Position numbers and translations under genes: made by a program. Below are positions 47,401 through 53,700 of a stretch of DNA of 64,000 nt, piece after piece; position 1 is the first letter of the stretch, and every line of letters begins with the position of its first letter. The stretch comes from Portulaca oleracea (taxonomy: Eukaryota; Streptophyta; Magnoliopsida; Caryophyllales; Portulacaceae): the NCBI GenBank assembly GCA_029582165.1, contig CM055890.1, positions 3,328,044 through 3,392,043 of the forward strand, written 5' to 3'. The notes beneath the pieces are model-generated. The model had not been told where the DNA came from. It searched no databases and saw only the letters and a program-made list of their open reading frames with translations.

Positions 47401-47629
47401 AATAAAAAAAAAAAAAAAAAAAAGGTAAGGTAGCGTAGCGTACATACTTGTTATTGGAGTACTCATAGACTCGGCCACGACTTGAGAAGACAATTAGGGC
47501 AACTTGAGCGTCACAGAGGACTGAAAGCTCATAAGCCTTCTTCAACAGCCCATTTCTCCTCTTGCAGAATGTTACTTGTCGATTCGTCGTGTTCTCTATC
47601 CTCTTTATCTCTATCTTCCCCCTTCCCAT
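16214..47629 (-). CDS. AGL11: D-lineage MADS-box factor, SEEDSTICK/AGL11-like
   Basis: Joining eight exons on the minus strand gives one uninterrupted 224-residue MIKC-type protein. Residues 1-60 are the MADS DNA-binding/dimerisation domain ([13 protein letters not shown] start, [19 protein letters not shown] core). Residues 61-88 are the I region, about 89-175 the keratin-like K domain ([29 protein letters not shown]), and the rest the C-terminal domain ending DKNLLHLG. That ending, the lack of an N-terminal extension and the [14 protein letters not shown] segment point to the D lineage (STK/FBP7/AGL11), not the C lineage. Known members specify ovule identity and seed-coat/abscission development as part of MADS tetramers in the nucleus. 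Exon lengths follow the AGAMOUS-clade pattern, and every junction has GT-AG borders. Introns 1, 5 and 6 are very long because of transposons. Expression cannot be judged. Confidence 0.93.
16478..16638 (-). CDS. AGL11: AGL11-like exon 7 (C-terminal domain)
   Basis: The 161-bp exon starts after acceptor GAATTTAAG|ATC and encodes [17 protein letters not shown] and onward to DKNLLHL plus two bases (GG) of the last codon. The donor is CTTGG|GTATTT. The K codon before ISEVER in the open frame belongs to the intron. Reading through the donor would add an unrelated hydrophobic tail ending at 16402, which no family member has. Confidence 0.92.
16785..16945. repeat. Partial MITE-like repeat
   Basis: GGGAAATTAGTTTTAAGG and the repeated phrase AATCTGAACTTTGG match the ends of the 228-bp MITE at 40468-40695. 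Only the left side is seen here. It continues into GC-richer sequence with a short palindrome GTTAAGTTGAACTTAAC. The matching right end was not found. Confidence 0.5.
17279..17500 (-). pseudogene. Unidentified gene fragment
   Basis: One minus-strand frame contains a stretch of balanced, protein-like composition: [19 protein letters not shown], then [19 protein letters not shown]. This is unlike the repeats around it. The upstream part of the frame (RGRRERGRG) is low-complexity. The family was not recognised. It lies in intron 6, near the partial MITE at 16785, and ends close to the solo LTR at 17561. It could be a captured exon of another gene or a chance frame. Confidence 0.3.
17717..17875. 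repeat. (TTA)n microsatellite
   Basis: Long runs of ATT/TTA triplets are interrupted once near 17790-17812. They lie inside the large solo LTR. Confidence 0.97.
20474..20612. repeat. Six tandem GCCTGTGGTAGGCGAA units
   Basis: The phrase TGATGCCTGTGGTAGGCGAA and variants occur six times at about 23-26 bp spacing within the solo LTR. Each unit contains an imperfect palindrome GCCTGTGGTAGGC. Confidence 0.88.
21125..22097 (-). mobile_element. 3' LTR of minus-strand chromovirus
   Basis: On the minus strand the LTR starts TGATGGAGGACC directly after the purine tract CAAGGGGGGAA (22098-22108). It ends with ATTATACATCA at 21125. It is about 973 bp and similar in its second half to the solo LTR at 7807-9452. 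The 3.56-kb solo LTR has inserted precisely at or next to its outer end. Confidence 0.78.
21935..23138 (-). pseudogene. Ty3/gypsy integrase (CRM-like chromovirus), broken
   Basis: The minus strand encodes an integrase core in two frames. The first (23138-22569) begins near [19 protein letters not shown] and shows the catalytic acidic residues in [15 protein letters not shown] and QTEVTNRTL. The second (22537-21935) carries the C-terminal [14 protein letters not shown] and [14 protein letters not shown] blocks, then FNVANLKPY. The enzyme would insert element cDNA into chromosomes. The frame is broken by a 58-bp tandem duplication. The N-terminal zinc-binding part and all upstream pol are missing. 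The reading frame runs about 160 bp into the 3' LTR, a known trait of CRM chromoviruses, but a clear CR motif was not seen. Confidence 0.85.
22533..22648. repeat. 58-bp tandem duplication in integrase
   Basis: 22533-22590 (TACACTACTTAGAAGGGT...) is repeated at 22591-22648 with a few substitutions. Because 58 is not a multiple of three, it shifts the integrase frame. Confidence 0.93.
23139..23769. other. Unassigned sequence in intron 6
   Basis: The integrase similarity ends near 23138. The following 630 bp holds a GC-richer, Glu/Asp-coding stretch (about 23270-23450, plus strand) of low complexity and no recognisable protein. It may be leader or untranslated sequence of another retroelement. 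Confidence 0.4.
23770..26060 (-). repeat. Two diverged LTR-like repeats
   Basis: Two blocks, about 23770-24945 and 24946-26060, share order and wording. Both have 'CTCTAC(T/A)TAACACC', a 'TACAGA(C/A)AAGTAGAAATG' or 'AGTAGAAATGTGAGAGTTAT' type segment, and an end of the form GTGACGTCCTT followed by a CATC-AA-ACA tract and GTTTGAGACTAA or GTGAGACTAAGG. Their middle resembles the R/U5-like part of the LTR at 21125-22097. They appear to be old minus-strand LTRs of a related family. No coding sequence is supported. Confidence 0.5.
25145..25209. repeat. (TA)n microsatellite
   Basis: About 65 bp of pure TA lies inside the second LTR-like repeat of intron 6. Confidence 0.97.
26127..26173. repeat. 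(GA)n microsatellite
   Basis: About 47 bp of pure GA lies just past the 3' end of the LINE fragment. Confidence 0.97.
26274..27765 (-). pseudogene. LINE 3' end: zf-RVT and RNase H
   Basis: The 388-residue frame (27440-26274), plus upstream sequence to about 27765, encodes the C-terminal end of a plant LINE ORF2. The thumb/connection region starts near [20 protein letters not shown]. Next is the zf-RVT domain with [18 protein letters not shown], then a C-terminal RNase H with the acidic motif residues in [16 protein letters not shown] and [11 protein letters not shown]. Such proteins nick and reverse-transcribe the LINE's own RNA. The frame is interrupted by a stop just upstream (KYV*). The endonuclease and reverse transcriptase are absent, so this is a 5'-truncated, dead copy, as LINEs often are. 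It sits in intron 6 in the same orientation as the MADS gene. Confidence 0.88.
27777..28128. mobile_element. 352-bp hairpin MITE (TSD GGATATAT)
   Basis: The ends CAAAAAATTACTCGGAGG and (inverted) GAAAAAAATTACTCGGAGG match. The whole element folds on itself, with arms carrying GGTACCCC and AAGTAAGGGTACCCC. It is flanked by the perfect 8-bp repeat GGATATAT (27769-27776, 28129-28136). An 8-bp duplication fits hAT-type or some Mutator-type transposition. It encodes nothing. Confidence 0.85.
28139..29291 (+). mobile_element. Solo LTR with internal tandem repeats
   Basis: The unit starts TGTTAAAACCCCCC and ends CTAGGGTTCTTTCA, flanked by TATAT on each side (low complexity, so weak evidence). Its terminal block CCCTATTCACCCCCCTCTAG recurs at 39162-39185, at the end of the insertion in the 37-40 kb foldback. 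This type of end is common in plant Copia LTRs, but the superfamily was not proven. It begins two bases after the target duplication of the neighbouring hairpin MITE. Confidence 0.65.
28873..29092. repeat. Four tandem units of about 55-65 bp
   Basis: Four units contain the order GTTCGCTGCAACCCTAAGGA, then CATCCACCTTAGGCAG, then TTGTGAA. Each unit holds a CCTAAGG...CCTTAGG inverted repeat. They lie within the solo LTR. Confidence 0.9.
29292..29415. repeat. Compound microsatellite
   Basis: In order: (AT)n, (GTAT)n, (GT)n and (GA)n. It starts exactly at the end of the solo LTR. The open frame across it is low-complexity and not a gene. Confidence 0.95.
29416..30452. other. Intron 6 sequence near exon 6, no gene seen
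   Basis: AT-rich sequence with repeated phrases such as GTATCTTTT and AATGTATC (about 29560-30070). No terminal repeats or coding potential were found. It may include a very old element. Confidence 0.4.
30453..30494 (-). CDS. AGL11: AGL11-like exon 6
   Basis: The 42-bp exon lies between acceptor ATATGTAG|GAG and donor GCTAAG|GTACGT. It encodes [14 protein letters not shown]. It is isolated between a 4.8-kb intron and a 13.8-kb intron, and is too short to be found by open-frame searches. Confidence 0.93.
31290..32705 (+). pseudogene. RRM-containing LINE-type ORF1 relic
   Basis: The plus strand encodes an RNA-recognition motif with RNP2-like [10 protein letters not shown] and RNP1-like GKKFGFVHF (about 31803-31950). 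A stop follows at 31964; homologous-looking sequence then continues in other frames. A basic C-terminal frame (32236-32550) ends with [16 protein letters not shown]-type ORF1 proteins occur in some plant LINEs, where they bind the element RNA. No endonuclease or reverse transcriptase follows, and T-rich 3' sequence ends near 32705. It lies in intron 5, opposite in strand to the MADS gene. A decayed host RRM retrocopy is the alternative. Confidence 0.55.
33096..33362. repeat. Possible MITE with CCCGTTC ends
   Basis: CCCGTTCTTTAATGC on the left and TATAAAGGAACGGG on the right are inverted copies. Between them are AACCCACCA/AATCCACCAC short repeats. Clear target duplications were not found. Confidence 0.45.
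33391..33409. repeat. Short (GA)n run
   Basis: A run of GA dinucleotides in intron 5. The surrounding 33410-33860 sequence shows no gene. Confidence 0.9.
33869..35138. mobile_element. Non-autonomous hAT-like element
   Basis: GCTGCATG occurs at 33861-33868 and again at 35139-35146. The enclosed 1.27 kb has ends of the form CAGGGCTGTTCC (inside the left border) and TAGGCCCGGTCC (inverted right end). The GC-rich left part (GGGGCGACCGCCTAGGGCCC) is typical of a common plant hAT group. No transposase is encoded. The exact left end is uncertain because the insertion site contains the palindrome GCTGCATGCAGC. Confidence 0.5.
35333..35374 (-). CDS. AGL11: AGL11-like exon 5
   Basis: The 42-bp exon is bounded by acceptor TTATTGCAG|CAT and donor AAAAGG|GTAATC. 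It encodes [14 protein letters not shown], the standard fifth exon of AGAMOUS-clade genes, within the last K-domain helix. One alternative donor, one base upstream, would break the frame. Confidence 0.93.
35485..36074. mobile_element. Hairpin MITE family M1, copy 1 (intron 4)
   Basis: The 590-bp element has ends GGAGTTTTCTGTATTTTGGA and, inverted, GGATTGTTTGCATTTTGGAT. The arms are long inverted repeats around about 35790 (GGTCTAAGTAGCTCCGACAT and its complement). The flanks GATTGATAA (35476-35484) and AATCGATAA (36075-36083) match at 7 of 9 bases. A 9-bp duplication suggests Mutator-type transposition. The second copy is at 54766-55360. Its outer end lies about 20 bp from the exon 4 donor. 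Confidence 0.82.
36094..36193 (-). CDS. AGL11: AGL11-like exon 4 (K domain)
   Basis: The 100-bp exon follows acceptor ACTGTGCAG|A and ends at donor AAAAAG|GTTGGT. It encodes [20 protein letters not shown] and then [13 protein letters not shown]. The donor lies only about 20 bp from the end of an inserted hairpin MITE (35485-36074). Confidence 0.95.
36697..36758 (-). CDS. AGL11: AGL11-like exon 3 (K domain start)
   Basis: The 62-bp exon is bounded by acceptor CTGTGAAG|TATTAC and donor AACAG|GTTAGC. It encodes [20 protein letters not shown] plus two bases of the next Arg codon. It begins the first amphipathic helix of the K domain. Confidence 0.95.
36914..36995 (-). CDS. AGL11: AGL11-like exon 2 (I region)
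   Basis: The 82-bp exon lies between acceptor GGAAGCAG|C and donor CTCAA|GTAAGC. It encodes [15 protein letters not shown] and continues to SVTEINAQ. It completes the split Asn codon from exon 1 and ends on a codon boundary. Confidence 0.95.
37476..39193 (+). mobile_element. LTR-like insertion in foldback arm
   Basis: This segment is absent from the intact foldback copy. It ends CACCCCTCCTCTAAGG followed by TTATTTCA, like the solo LTR at 28139-29291, and contains ATATCTTG/CAAGATAT inverted phrases at 37700-37860. It is itself interrupted by a hAT element. The left border near 37476 is approximate. Confidence 0.55.
38208..39022. mobile_element. Non-autonomous hAT element (815 bp)
   Basis: The ends CAGGGGCGGATCCA and TGGATCCGCCACTG are near-perfect terminal inverted repeats of the common plant hAT type. 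The flanks ACCTCACA (38200-38207) and ACCCCACA (39023-39030) form an 8-bp duplication with one mismatch. No transposase frame exists, so it would have needed a transposase from elsewhere. It nests inside the LTR-like insertion, which nests inside the foldback, which lies in intron 1. Confidence 0.9.
40468..40695. mobile_element. Hairpin MITE with AATCTGAACTTTGG arms
   Basis: The left arm GGAAAATTGGATTTAAATAA and the right end, inverted, GGGAAATTTAACTTAAATAA are similar. AATCTGAACTTTGGG and its complement recur inside. A related partial copy is at 16785. The target duplication was not fixed. Confidence 0.65.
40904..41263. mobile_element. 360-bp MITE with 9-bp TSD
   Basis: The ends GGGAAAATTTGCATA and, inverted, GGAAAATTTGCATAC match. 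The flanks TTTAAATAT (40895-40903) and TTTAAAGAT (41264-41272) match at 8 of 9. The centre has a GTTTGCTAAAATT/AATTTTAGCAAAC inverted pair. The duplication length points to a Mutator-type MITE. Confidence 0.78.
41522..42871. mobile_element. Giant foldback family F1, intact copy (1350 bp)
   Basis: The element reads CAAAAAATTGCTAGGAG at one end and CTCCTAACAATTTTTTG at the other. Its two halves are long inverted copies of each other around about 42190. Paired blocks include CACCACCCGACCATCGG and its counterpart near 42500. It is flanked by the perfect 10-bp repeat CTTCTAACTT (41512-41521 and 42872-42881). This indicates Mutator-type transposition of a non-coding foldback. Frames inside the arms are not genes. 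If transcribed with the MADS intron, the RNA would fold into a very long duplex. Confidence 0.88.
43182..43330 (+). mobile_element. Au-type SINE relic
   Basis: GGTCACGGGTTCGAGTCCCG (B box), then CTCTTGCAAAATGCAAG, then the GCCTCCGCTTGCGGGGACG end block, follow the order of the plant Au SINE family. The A-box region is poorly kept. The tRNA-like B box is part of the SINE and not a tRNA gene. Confidence 0.85.
43340..44010. other. Intron 1 sequence, no gene seen
   Basis: AT-rich sequence with homopolymer runs. No terminal repeats or coding potential were recognised. Confidence 0.5.
44011..44372. mobile_element. 362-bp hairpin MITE
   Basis: The ends GGGTCTTTGGCTCAAAATAA and, inverted, GGGTTTTGGTTTAAAATAAT match. 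Inner arms share GGAAATCGATTTC and AGTCAGTATTCCGATGCTGG-like blocks in inverted order. Both flanks are TATA repeats, so the target duplication cannot be read. Confidence 0.8.
44379..44468. repeat. (AT)n microsatellite
   Basis: About 90 bp of pure AT next to the hairpin MITE. The Ile-Tyr frame here is not a gene. Confidence 0.97.
44664..44806 (+). repeat. Small hairpin with perfect 27-bp stem
   Basis: 44684-44710 (ATTGCAGAGATGGACATCAA...) is exactly complementary, in inverted order, to 44762-44788. The pairing extends outward with few mismatches to about 46 bp (AGGAATGGACATCAA opposite TTTGATGTCCATCCCT). The loop is about 51 nt and repeats GAACATCAAGTTTGCA. It could be a tiny MITE remnant or a small-RNA precursor. 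Confidence 0.75.
44840..45650 (+). pseudogene. L1-type LINE 3' fragment
   Basis: Decayed frames encode [19 protein letters not shown], then a zf-RVT-like region with [22 protein letters not shown]. This is the C-terminal part of a LINE ORF2, related to that at 53.3-54.0 kb. Several stops and frameshifts break it. It ends with TTTTGTTAATGGAATC and an AT-rich tail near 45650. Confidence 0.72.
45651..47118. other. Intron 1 sequence nearest exon 1
   Basis: No transposon ends or coding sequence were recognised in about 1.5 kb. In AGAMOUS-clade genes the first large coding intron carries enhancers, and this is the longest element-free part of it here. A CArG-like CCATGATATGG lies at 46299-46309, one base longer than the consensus. 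The phrase TTTGAATAATTT-GGGTGGAATTGTC occurs twice (about 46649 and 46728). Confidence 0.4.
47121..47356. mobile_element. Stowaway MITE (236 bp)
   Basis: CTCCCTCTGTTTG at the left and AACGGAGGGAG at the right are the hallmark ends of Stowaway (Tc1/mariner) MITEs, with TA on each side. It lies about 90 bp downstream of the exon 1 donor, in intron 1. Confidence 0.93.
47448..47629 (-). CDS. AGL11: AGL11-like exon 1 (MADS domain)
   Basis: The 182-bp exon encodes residues 1-60 and two bases of codon 61. The ATG (47627-47629) was chosen because the MADS domain starts directly there, as in STK-type proteins. The donor is AA|GTATGT. The two trailing A bases join the first C of exon 2 to form an Asn codon, giving YEYSNNN. 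The open frame runs past the donor into the intron, and that part is not protein. Confidence 0.95.
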
Positions 47630-47644
47630 CTTCCCCTTAATTTC

Positions 47645-48367
47645 CTGCCATCATCATTAATTACTACATTTACATATTCCCTTTACTATTTATTTATATA
47701 TTAACTCACAAATCTTATATCTAGCCTTATATTCATATATACATCCATTAACAAAACTCATTTTAAAGCCAACATCTAGTCTCACCTAGCTTGATGGATT
47801 TTAAAACTATATCATCATAGCTCTTTAATTAGTTAACAACAGCAAACCCACACACACACGATCTAGAGATAGATATATATATATATATATCTTTTTCTGT
47901 CTGAAGATCGATCTAAAATTAGAGAACAAGTGACAGAATAAAACTAACCTGATGAAAAAGACAACAATAATATTGGTGATGAAGAGACCAAACAGATTGA
48001 TGTTAATAACCAGAGATGAAAATCTAACCCCGCCATGATTATGCAGGTGAAGCAGATCTATAGCTGCTGTAATTACAAGGACCAAAATAAAAGTGATGAT
48101 GAAAAATCATTGTCTTTTCTATTTCTTCACAGATCTGCATACATAAATATATAGCTACAACCCAGCTGCTTTCTCTGTCAAATTTAATTTGATCAAAACA
48201 AACAGAAATTACTTTTTTCTTGAAAAAAAGTTGATTAATTAATTACCATATACCAAGTATGAATTCAATAGTAATAATAATTAATGATAAAAAAGGATGA
48301 TAAGAGTACATAATCACAAACCTAGACAGCAGATATGAACTGGGAGTTTAAAAGCCAAGATACAAAC
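47645..48367 (-). other. Putative 5' UTR intron of AGL11-like gene
   Basis: Fifteen bases upstream of the ATG is an acceptor (GATGGCAG|GAAATT). A good donor, GAAGAAG|GTTTGT, lies at 48367-48366. STK-type genes are known to have a 5' UTR intron that carries regulatory sites. If used, the first untranslated exon is about 48368-48430. The rest of the region up to 48790 is the likely promoter; no clear TATA box was recognised. Other donors cannot be excluded. Confidence 0.5.
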
Positions 48368-48789
48368 CTTCTTCCCACGATTTCCAAGGAATGAATGAAG
48401 TTACTAGGGAAGCTGCAGAATGAAAGCAAGCCAGCTTAATTTGTTTACCTTTCAACCCTACTTTCGAAAACGACGTCGTGGGGATAGGGAGATCAGGATG
48501 CTTTGCCAAATCCATGCAACATGACGTAGGTGAATGAGGAACGCTTTCTTGCCGGAATTCTTACTGAAAACAGCAACGTTTTCCATTCCGCTTCTGATTT
48601 TACTAAATTGCCCTTCAAAGATCTTTCACCCATGCCTATCCGCCTTGGTGTTTTCAATTATTATTTATTTATTTATTAGTATATATATACATGTAACAAT
48701 ATGTATGGATGAAAGACAGCAGAGGAGAATTTAGTTCACAACTTAGCCTAAAATAGTTAGTAAAAACTCCTATTGAGATGATTAGAGTT

Positions 48790-49225
48790 AGGGTAGTGCT
48801 GTACATCACGGCATGGGCAACGCTAAGCATATTGGAACACACGTGTCTTACCCCAATACACTATTTAAATGTCTTTCTTTTTATAAAACTAATACGTATT
48901 ATTATTTTTTACCTCAAATTTTTTGACAGATACTATTCATTATCAATTATAAGAAGCTTCGAACATGTTGGCTACGCCAATAATTAAAATTGACACCCTA
49001 ACGAATAAACCTCGTCTGCTGGGCATATTTTAGACGCTTTTTTGTAAATTTTAAAATATATATATATATAAGTGTGATTTTATACCATTTATATATATAT
49101 TTATTATAGTTATAGAAGCCAATCATGTAATTTTTTTTCAATTTAATTTATAAATATATAGGTTTTATACCATGATAAGACATTTAATATGTGTCTTGCC
49201 CAAGATATTTATCATTTCAGTCGCA
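48790..49225 (+). repeat. Gene-flanking repeat, copy 2 (5' side)
   Basis: This is the same-orientation partner of the repeat at 15268-15868, without the SINE. Clear similarity starts near 48871 and ends near TTTATCATTTCAGTCGC. It lies about 0.4-0.8 kb upstream of the putative MADS transcription start. Confidence 0.78.
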
Positions 49226-49585
49226 CTTTTTCTTTTCTCCTATCAATGTCAACTATATAATATGTATCTATTCTTTATTTATGCTCAATATATAAATAGT
49301 GAAAGAAATTTAGAAGAGATATGAATAGGGTTATCAAAAGATTCTGCATACTTTGATAAGGACGTTAGCAGTTCTTTCAAAATTGGTTCCTCATTGGTTT
49401 CTTACTGGAAGCAAAAGGTCACATGATACTTGTTGGAATTACATCAATCAAGCCTTCCACAAAAAGTTGGATACCTTCCAAGAGAGGTATGTCAATAATC
49501 AGTAAGTGTAATATTGGACTTAGATATTGCAGATCCTAATACTCCCGCGGAAGTACAGATTGCGTGCGTAATTCCGCCAAGCTAC
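49226..49585. other. Unassigned sequence
   Basis: No gene or known repeat was recognised between the flanking repeat and the microsatellite next to the LINE. Confidence 0.4.
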
Positions 49586-49586
49586 C

Positions 49587-49623
<37 letters not shown>

Positions 49624-49809
49624 TATAGATTTTCTCTCTCTACTGAGAGCACCTCTCTCTAAGAAATTTTCGGTAGGTTTCCGGAATCTTTCTGGGGAAT
49701 TAGCTTCTCGTTGAAAAGTGAGAGGGATTATCTAGGGTTTTGGAGTAATGGATGATTCGAATGCACAAAATGTTGTTTCTCATTATAGTTCTTTAATAGG
49801 GGAGGAGAT

Positions 49810-50706
49810 TTGGGTCTGAGATTTGTTCCGCCATTGTCAGTTAATGGAAATCTATGTGCTGAAATCAATGAGGATGATATTATTCAGGAATCGTGGGAGA
49901 ATTCAGTGCTTTGCCGCATTCTGGGTAGTAGCTTGACGGTTCCAGAGATGAATGCTTTCATTAGATTGATTTGGTGCGATATGGAGATTGAGAGAATAGT
50001 GAAAGCACGAAGAGGGGTGTTTGTGATAAAATTTCAAGAAGATCAATATAAGAAGGTGGTTCTTGAGAAAGGTGTCTACTATTATGGAAACAAACCAATG
50101 TTGGTGAAGGAATGGAATGCTGAGCATAGTATTGATACTGATTCGATAATTTCTCTGCCAGTGTGGATTATATTGCCGAAGTTGGATGTCAAATATTGGA
50201 ATTCCAGTGGTTTTAGTAAGATTGGAAGTACATTGGGTAATCCTATCAAAACATGCTTGCGAACGAAGGAGAAATCAGATCTTACTGCAGCCATATTAAT
50301 GGTAGAGATGAATGTGGAAGGTCAGTTTCCTGATACCATAAATTTTGTTGAGAATGGTACAGTAATATCTCAAAGGGTTATCTATGATTGGAAACCAACC
50401 AAATGTAGCCACTGTAAGAATTTTGGTCATGTGATAAATGATTGTCAGTTGAAAACAAAGAAGGTTGGAAGGAATTCTACGGATGATAAAGGGAATAGAG
50501 CTTCTGTGAGGATTACAAGTACACCTTCAACTAATAGCTCTTCAATTTCTCCTACGCCAAATATTTATAAGAATGCGATGTCTACTCCTACAGTACCCTC
50601 TAAAGGCCTGCCCCCTCCATCAAATAGACCTCATACTATTCGAGCTGGAGAGGTCCTCAAAGCTTTCCAAAAGGCAGGAGGGTCAACTAAAGGTGGATAT
50701 GGTTAA
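49810..50706 (+). CDS. LINE ORF1, DUF4283/zinc-knuckle protein
   Basis: The 298-residue frame begins inside a DUF4283-type region (residues about 20-110). Then comes the segment around LPVWIILPKLDVKYW, and a CCHC-type knuckle KCSHCKNFGHVINDC near residue 200. A Ser/Thr/Pro-rich tail follows. Plant L1 ORF1 proteins of this type bind the element RNA. The likely true start is upstream at 49748 (MDDSNAQNVV), from which the frame is interrupted, so the N-terminus has been lost by a stop or frameshift near 49809. ORF2 follows after a few bases. Confidence 0.8.
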   Translation: MGLRFVPPLSVNGNLCAEINEDDIIQESWENSVLCRILGSSLTVPEMNAFIRLIWCDMEIERIVKARRGVFVIKFQEDQYKKVVLEKGVYYYGNKPMLVKEWNAEHSIDTDSIISLPVWIILPKLDVKYWNSSGFSKIGSTLGNPIKTCLRTKEKSDLTAAILMVEMNVEGQFPDTINFVENGTVISQRVIYDWKPTKCSHCKNFGHVINDCQLKTKKVGRNSTDDKGNRASVRITSTPSTNSSSISPTPNIYKNAMSTPTVPSKGLPPPSNRPHTIRAGEVLKAFQKAGGSTKGGYG

Positions 50707-50710
50707 CATC

Positions 50711-53700
50711 ATGAGTTAGAACATTAGAGGTTGTGGTAGGCATAATAAGCAGGTTGATATTCGTAGCTTCCTGCAGAAATACCAGGTGAGCTTAGTAGGT
50801 TTATTGGAAGTTAAAGTTAAAAATGAAAAAATGGCAGAATTGAGTTCGAGTTTGTTGAATGGTTGGTGCTATAGCCATAATGCAGTTTTGGAGGGTAAAT
50901 GTCACATCCTTGTTTCTTGGAAACCTCATATTTATAAGGTTGAGGTTCTTGATACTCAATCTCAATGGATCCATATTTGTGTCACTAGAATGACCGATGG
51001 TGTTATGTTCTATGTTACGTTTGTCTATGGTTCGAATTCTCTTCATGAAAGGAAGAAGGTTTGGGAATACCTTATTGATTTGGCTAGGAGTATGCAAGAT
51101 GGTTGGATTGTGCTTGGTGATTTCAATTCTATTCTTTTTCCTGATGATAGAATTGGTGGTACCCCTGTAGAATTCTTTGAAGTCACTGATTTTCAGGATT
51201 GTTTACAAACCACAGGTTTGCAAGAATTGAATTTCAATGGTGATTATTACACTTGGACGAATTCCCATGTATGGTCAAGGATTGATAGAGTGTTCTCTAA
51301 TGAGGATTGGTTGGTGCAGGTGGGGTTTGTGAACACAACTTTTCTTCCTTTTGGATTATCTGATCACACTCCAATTCTTCTAACCTTTCCTAATGCTCCT
51401 ATCTGCAAATATACTTTCAAGTATTGTACTACGTTGCATAACTCTCCTTTGTATAAGGAAATTGTTGTTGATGCTTTCTCACAGAGGAATCAGGGCTATA
51501 AGCTTTATAATTTTCACAAGTTCTTGATGTCTATTCGGAAACCTCTTCAGAAGCTTCATAGACACCAGTATGCTGATTTACATTTACAAGTAAATAGAAG
51601 CAGAGAAGAACTTGATGAGTTGCAGCTAAAATTAATGAATGATAAGAGCAATCTTGTTCTCTGCCAACAGGAAAAGGAGAAAAGAGGTGACTATGTAAGG
51701 ATTTTAAACTCTGCTAATCTCCTCATTCAGCAACAAACTAAGATCACTTGGTTAAATCTTGGGGATTGTCCTAGCAGAGTTTTCTTTGGTAAAATGAAGA
51801 AGAAACAGATTGGTTCTTTCACTTATTCCTTATTATCTGATGAAGGAGAACAGATTGTGGGTTTTGATAATGTGGATGCTCATGTTCTAAGCTATTTTGA
51901 AGGTCTTCTGGGGAAGCAGAATTATTAGTAGAGTTCCTGTGAGATCTGAAATCATCCAGGCTGGAAATATTATGAGTATTGAACAACAATTTTCTCTTAT
52001 TGATAGATTCACTAAAAAAGAGATAAGAGACATTGTTTTCTCCATTCCTACTATCAAAGCCCCTAGTCCGGATGGATTTAGCAGCTCTTTCTTTCAGTAT
52101 AATTCGGATTTGATTGGCAATTGTTTCTGTGATGCAGTGTTGGAATGTTTTGATAGGGATAATTTGTTGACTTGTATCAATGATACGGTAATCTCCCTTA
52201 TTCCCAAAAAATTAAATCCTGATGACCCTCTGATTTTCGGCCTATATCTTGCTACAACGTCACTTATAAGTGTATTTCCAAGCTTTTATGCTCTCGGTTG
52301 AGATTGGTTCTTCCTTTGCTCATCAATCCAAGTCAAGGTGTGTTTGTTCCTGGAAGAGAGATTGTTCATAACATTCTCTTATGTCAAGAAATTGCACAAA
52401 GATATAATTGGAAAAGGCTTTCCCCTCGATGTATTATGAAAATAGATCTCAAGAAAGCATATGGCTCAATTTATTGGGAATTCATTGAAGAAGCTCTAAC
52501 TGCTTTCCATTTTCCTGCAAGATTCATTCATTGGGTGATGATGTGCATTTCATCTCCTTCTTATTCTATTAACTTGAATGGTCCATCATATGGCTATTTC
52601 AAAGGTGGTCGGGGTCTTCGTCAAGGTGGTCCTATCTCCCCTTTATTATTTGTATTGGTGATGGAGTACCTCTCTCGTCTCTTGGATAACTTGCAATACA
52701 ATCCTGAGTTCACTTATCATCCTGGTTGTAAAAATCTAAAAGTGAACCATCTTATGTTTGCGGATGACCTGATCATATTCTGTACAGCGGATTCTGGATC
52801 TTTAACATGTATTGCTGATATTATGGATCATTTTGCTGGTAGTTCTGGGCTTATTGCAAACCAGGGGAAATCACAAATTGTATTTGCTGGTTGTGAAAGT
52901 AGCAACACTCAGCAGCTAGCAGATATTATAGCGTTTTCTCAAGGTAATTTTCCTTTGAAATATCTTGGAGTACCTATTACAACAGGAAGAATTGGGAAAT
53001 TTGATTGCTTATGTTTAGTAGAGAAGATAACTGCAAAGCTTCGTGTTTGGTCCTCAAGGCACCTCTCTTATGCTGCAAGAATCCAATTGGTGAACTCTGT
53101 CCTGTTAAGTATTGTGGGTTATTGGACTAACATTTTTGTCCTTCCTACTAATGTGATAGAGCAGGTTGTAAAAGTTTGTAGAAATTACATCTGGTCTGGA
53201 GATGTAACTTCACATCGTGTTCCTTTGGTGGACTGGGAAACTTTATGTACCCCTAAAAGATTTAGTGGTGTGGGTTTGAGAAACCCAAGACTTTAGAACA
53301 TTGCTTCGATGGGGAAACTAGTCTGGAATGTGGCTAAGAAAAAAGACTCTCTTTGGGTTCGGTGGATTCATGAGAAGTATATTAAAACCCATAATTGGTG
53401 GCACTATGATCCTCCTTCAACCAGCACATGGAGTTGGAAATAAGTGTGCAGAATTAAAGAGAAAATCAAATGGGGGGATCATAGTGAGTGGAAATGGAGG
53501 GGTGAAAATAATGGTATGCTGTCTGTCAAGATCTGCTATGAATGGTTGCTGCCGAATGCAATTAAATGGCTATGGGTTCGAATTATTTGGAATGGTATCC
53601 CCCCCCCCCATCGACATATCTTTACTGCTTGGATTGCTGCTAAAAAAAACTGCATGTGGCTACTCGTCTTGCTGTTCATGGAAGTGCTATTGATACTGTC

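Noticed and set aside
47297..47447. Extension of the MADS exon 1 frame
   Set aside because: It is intron sequence after a GTATGT donor and runs into poly-A and Stowaway sequence.
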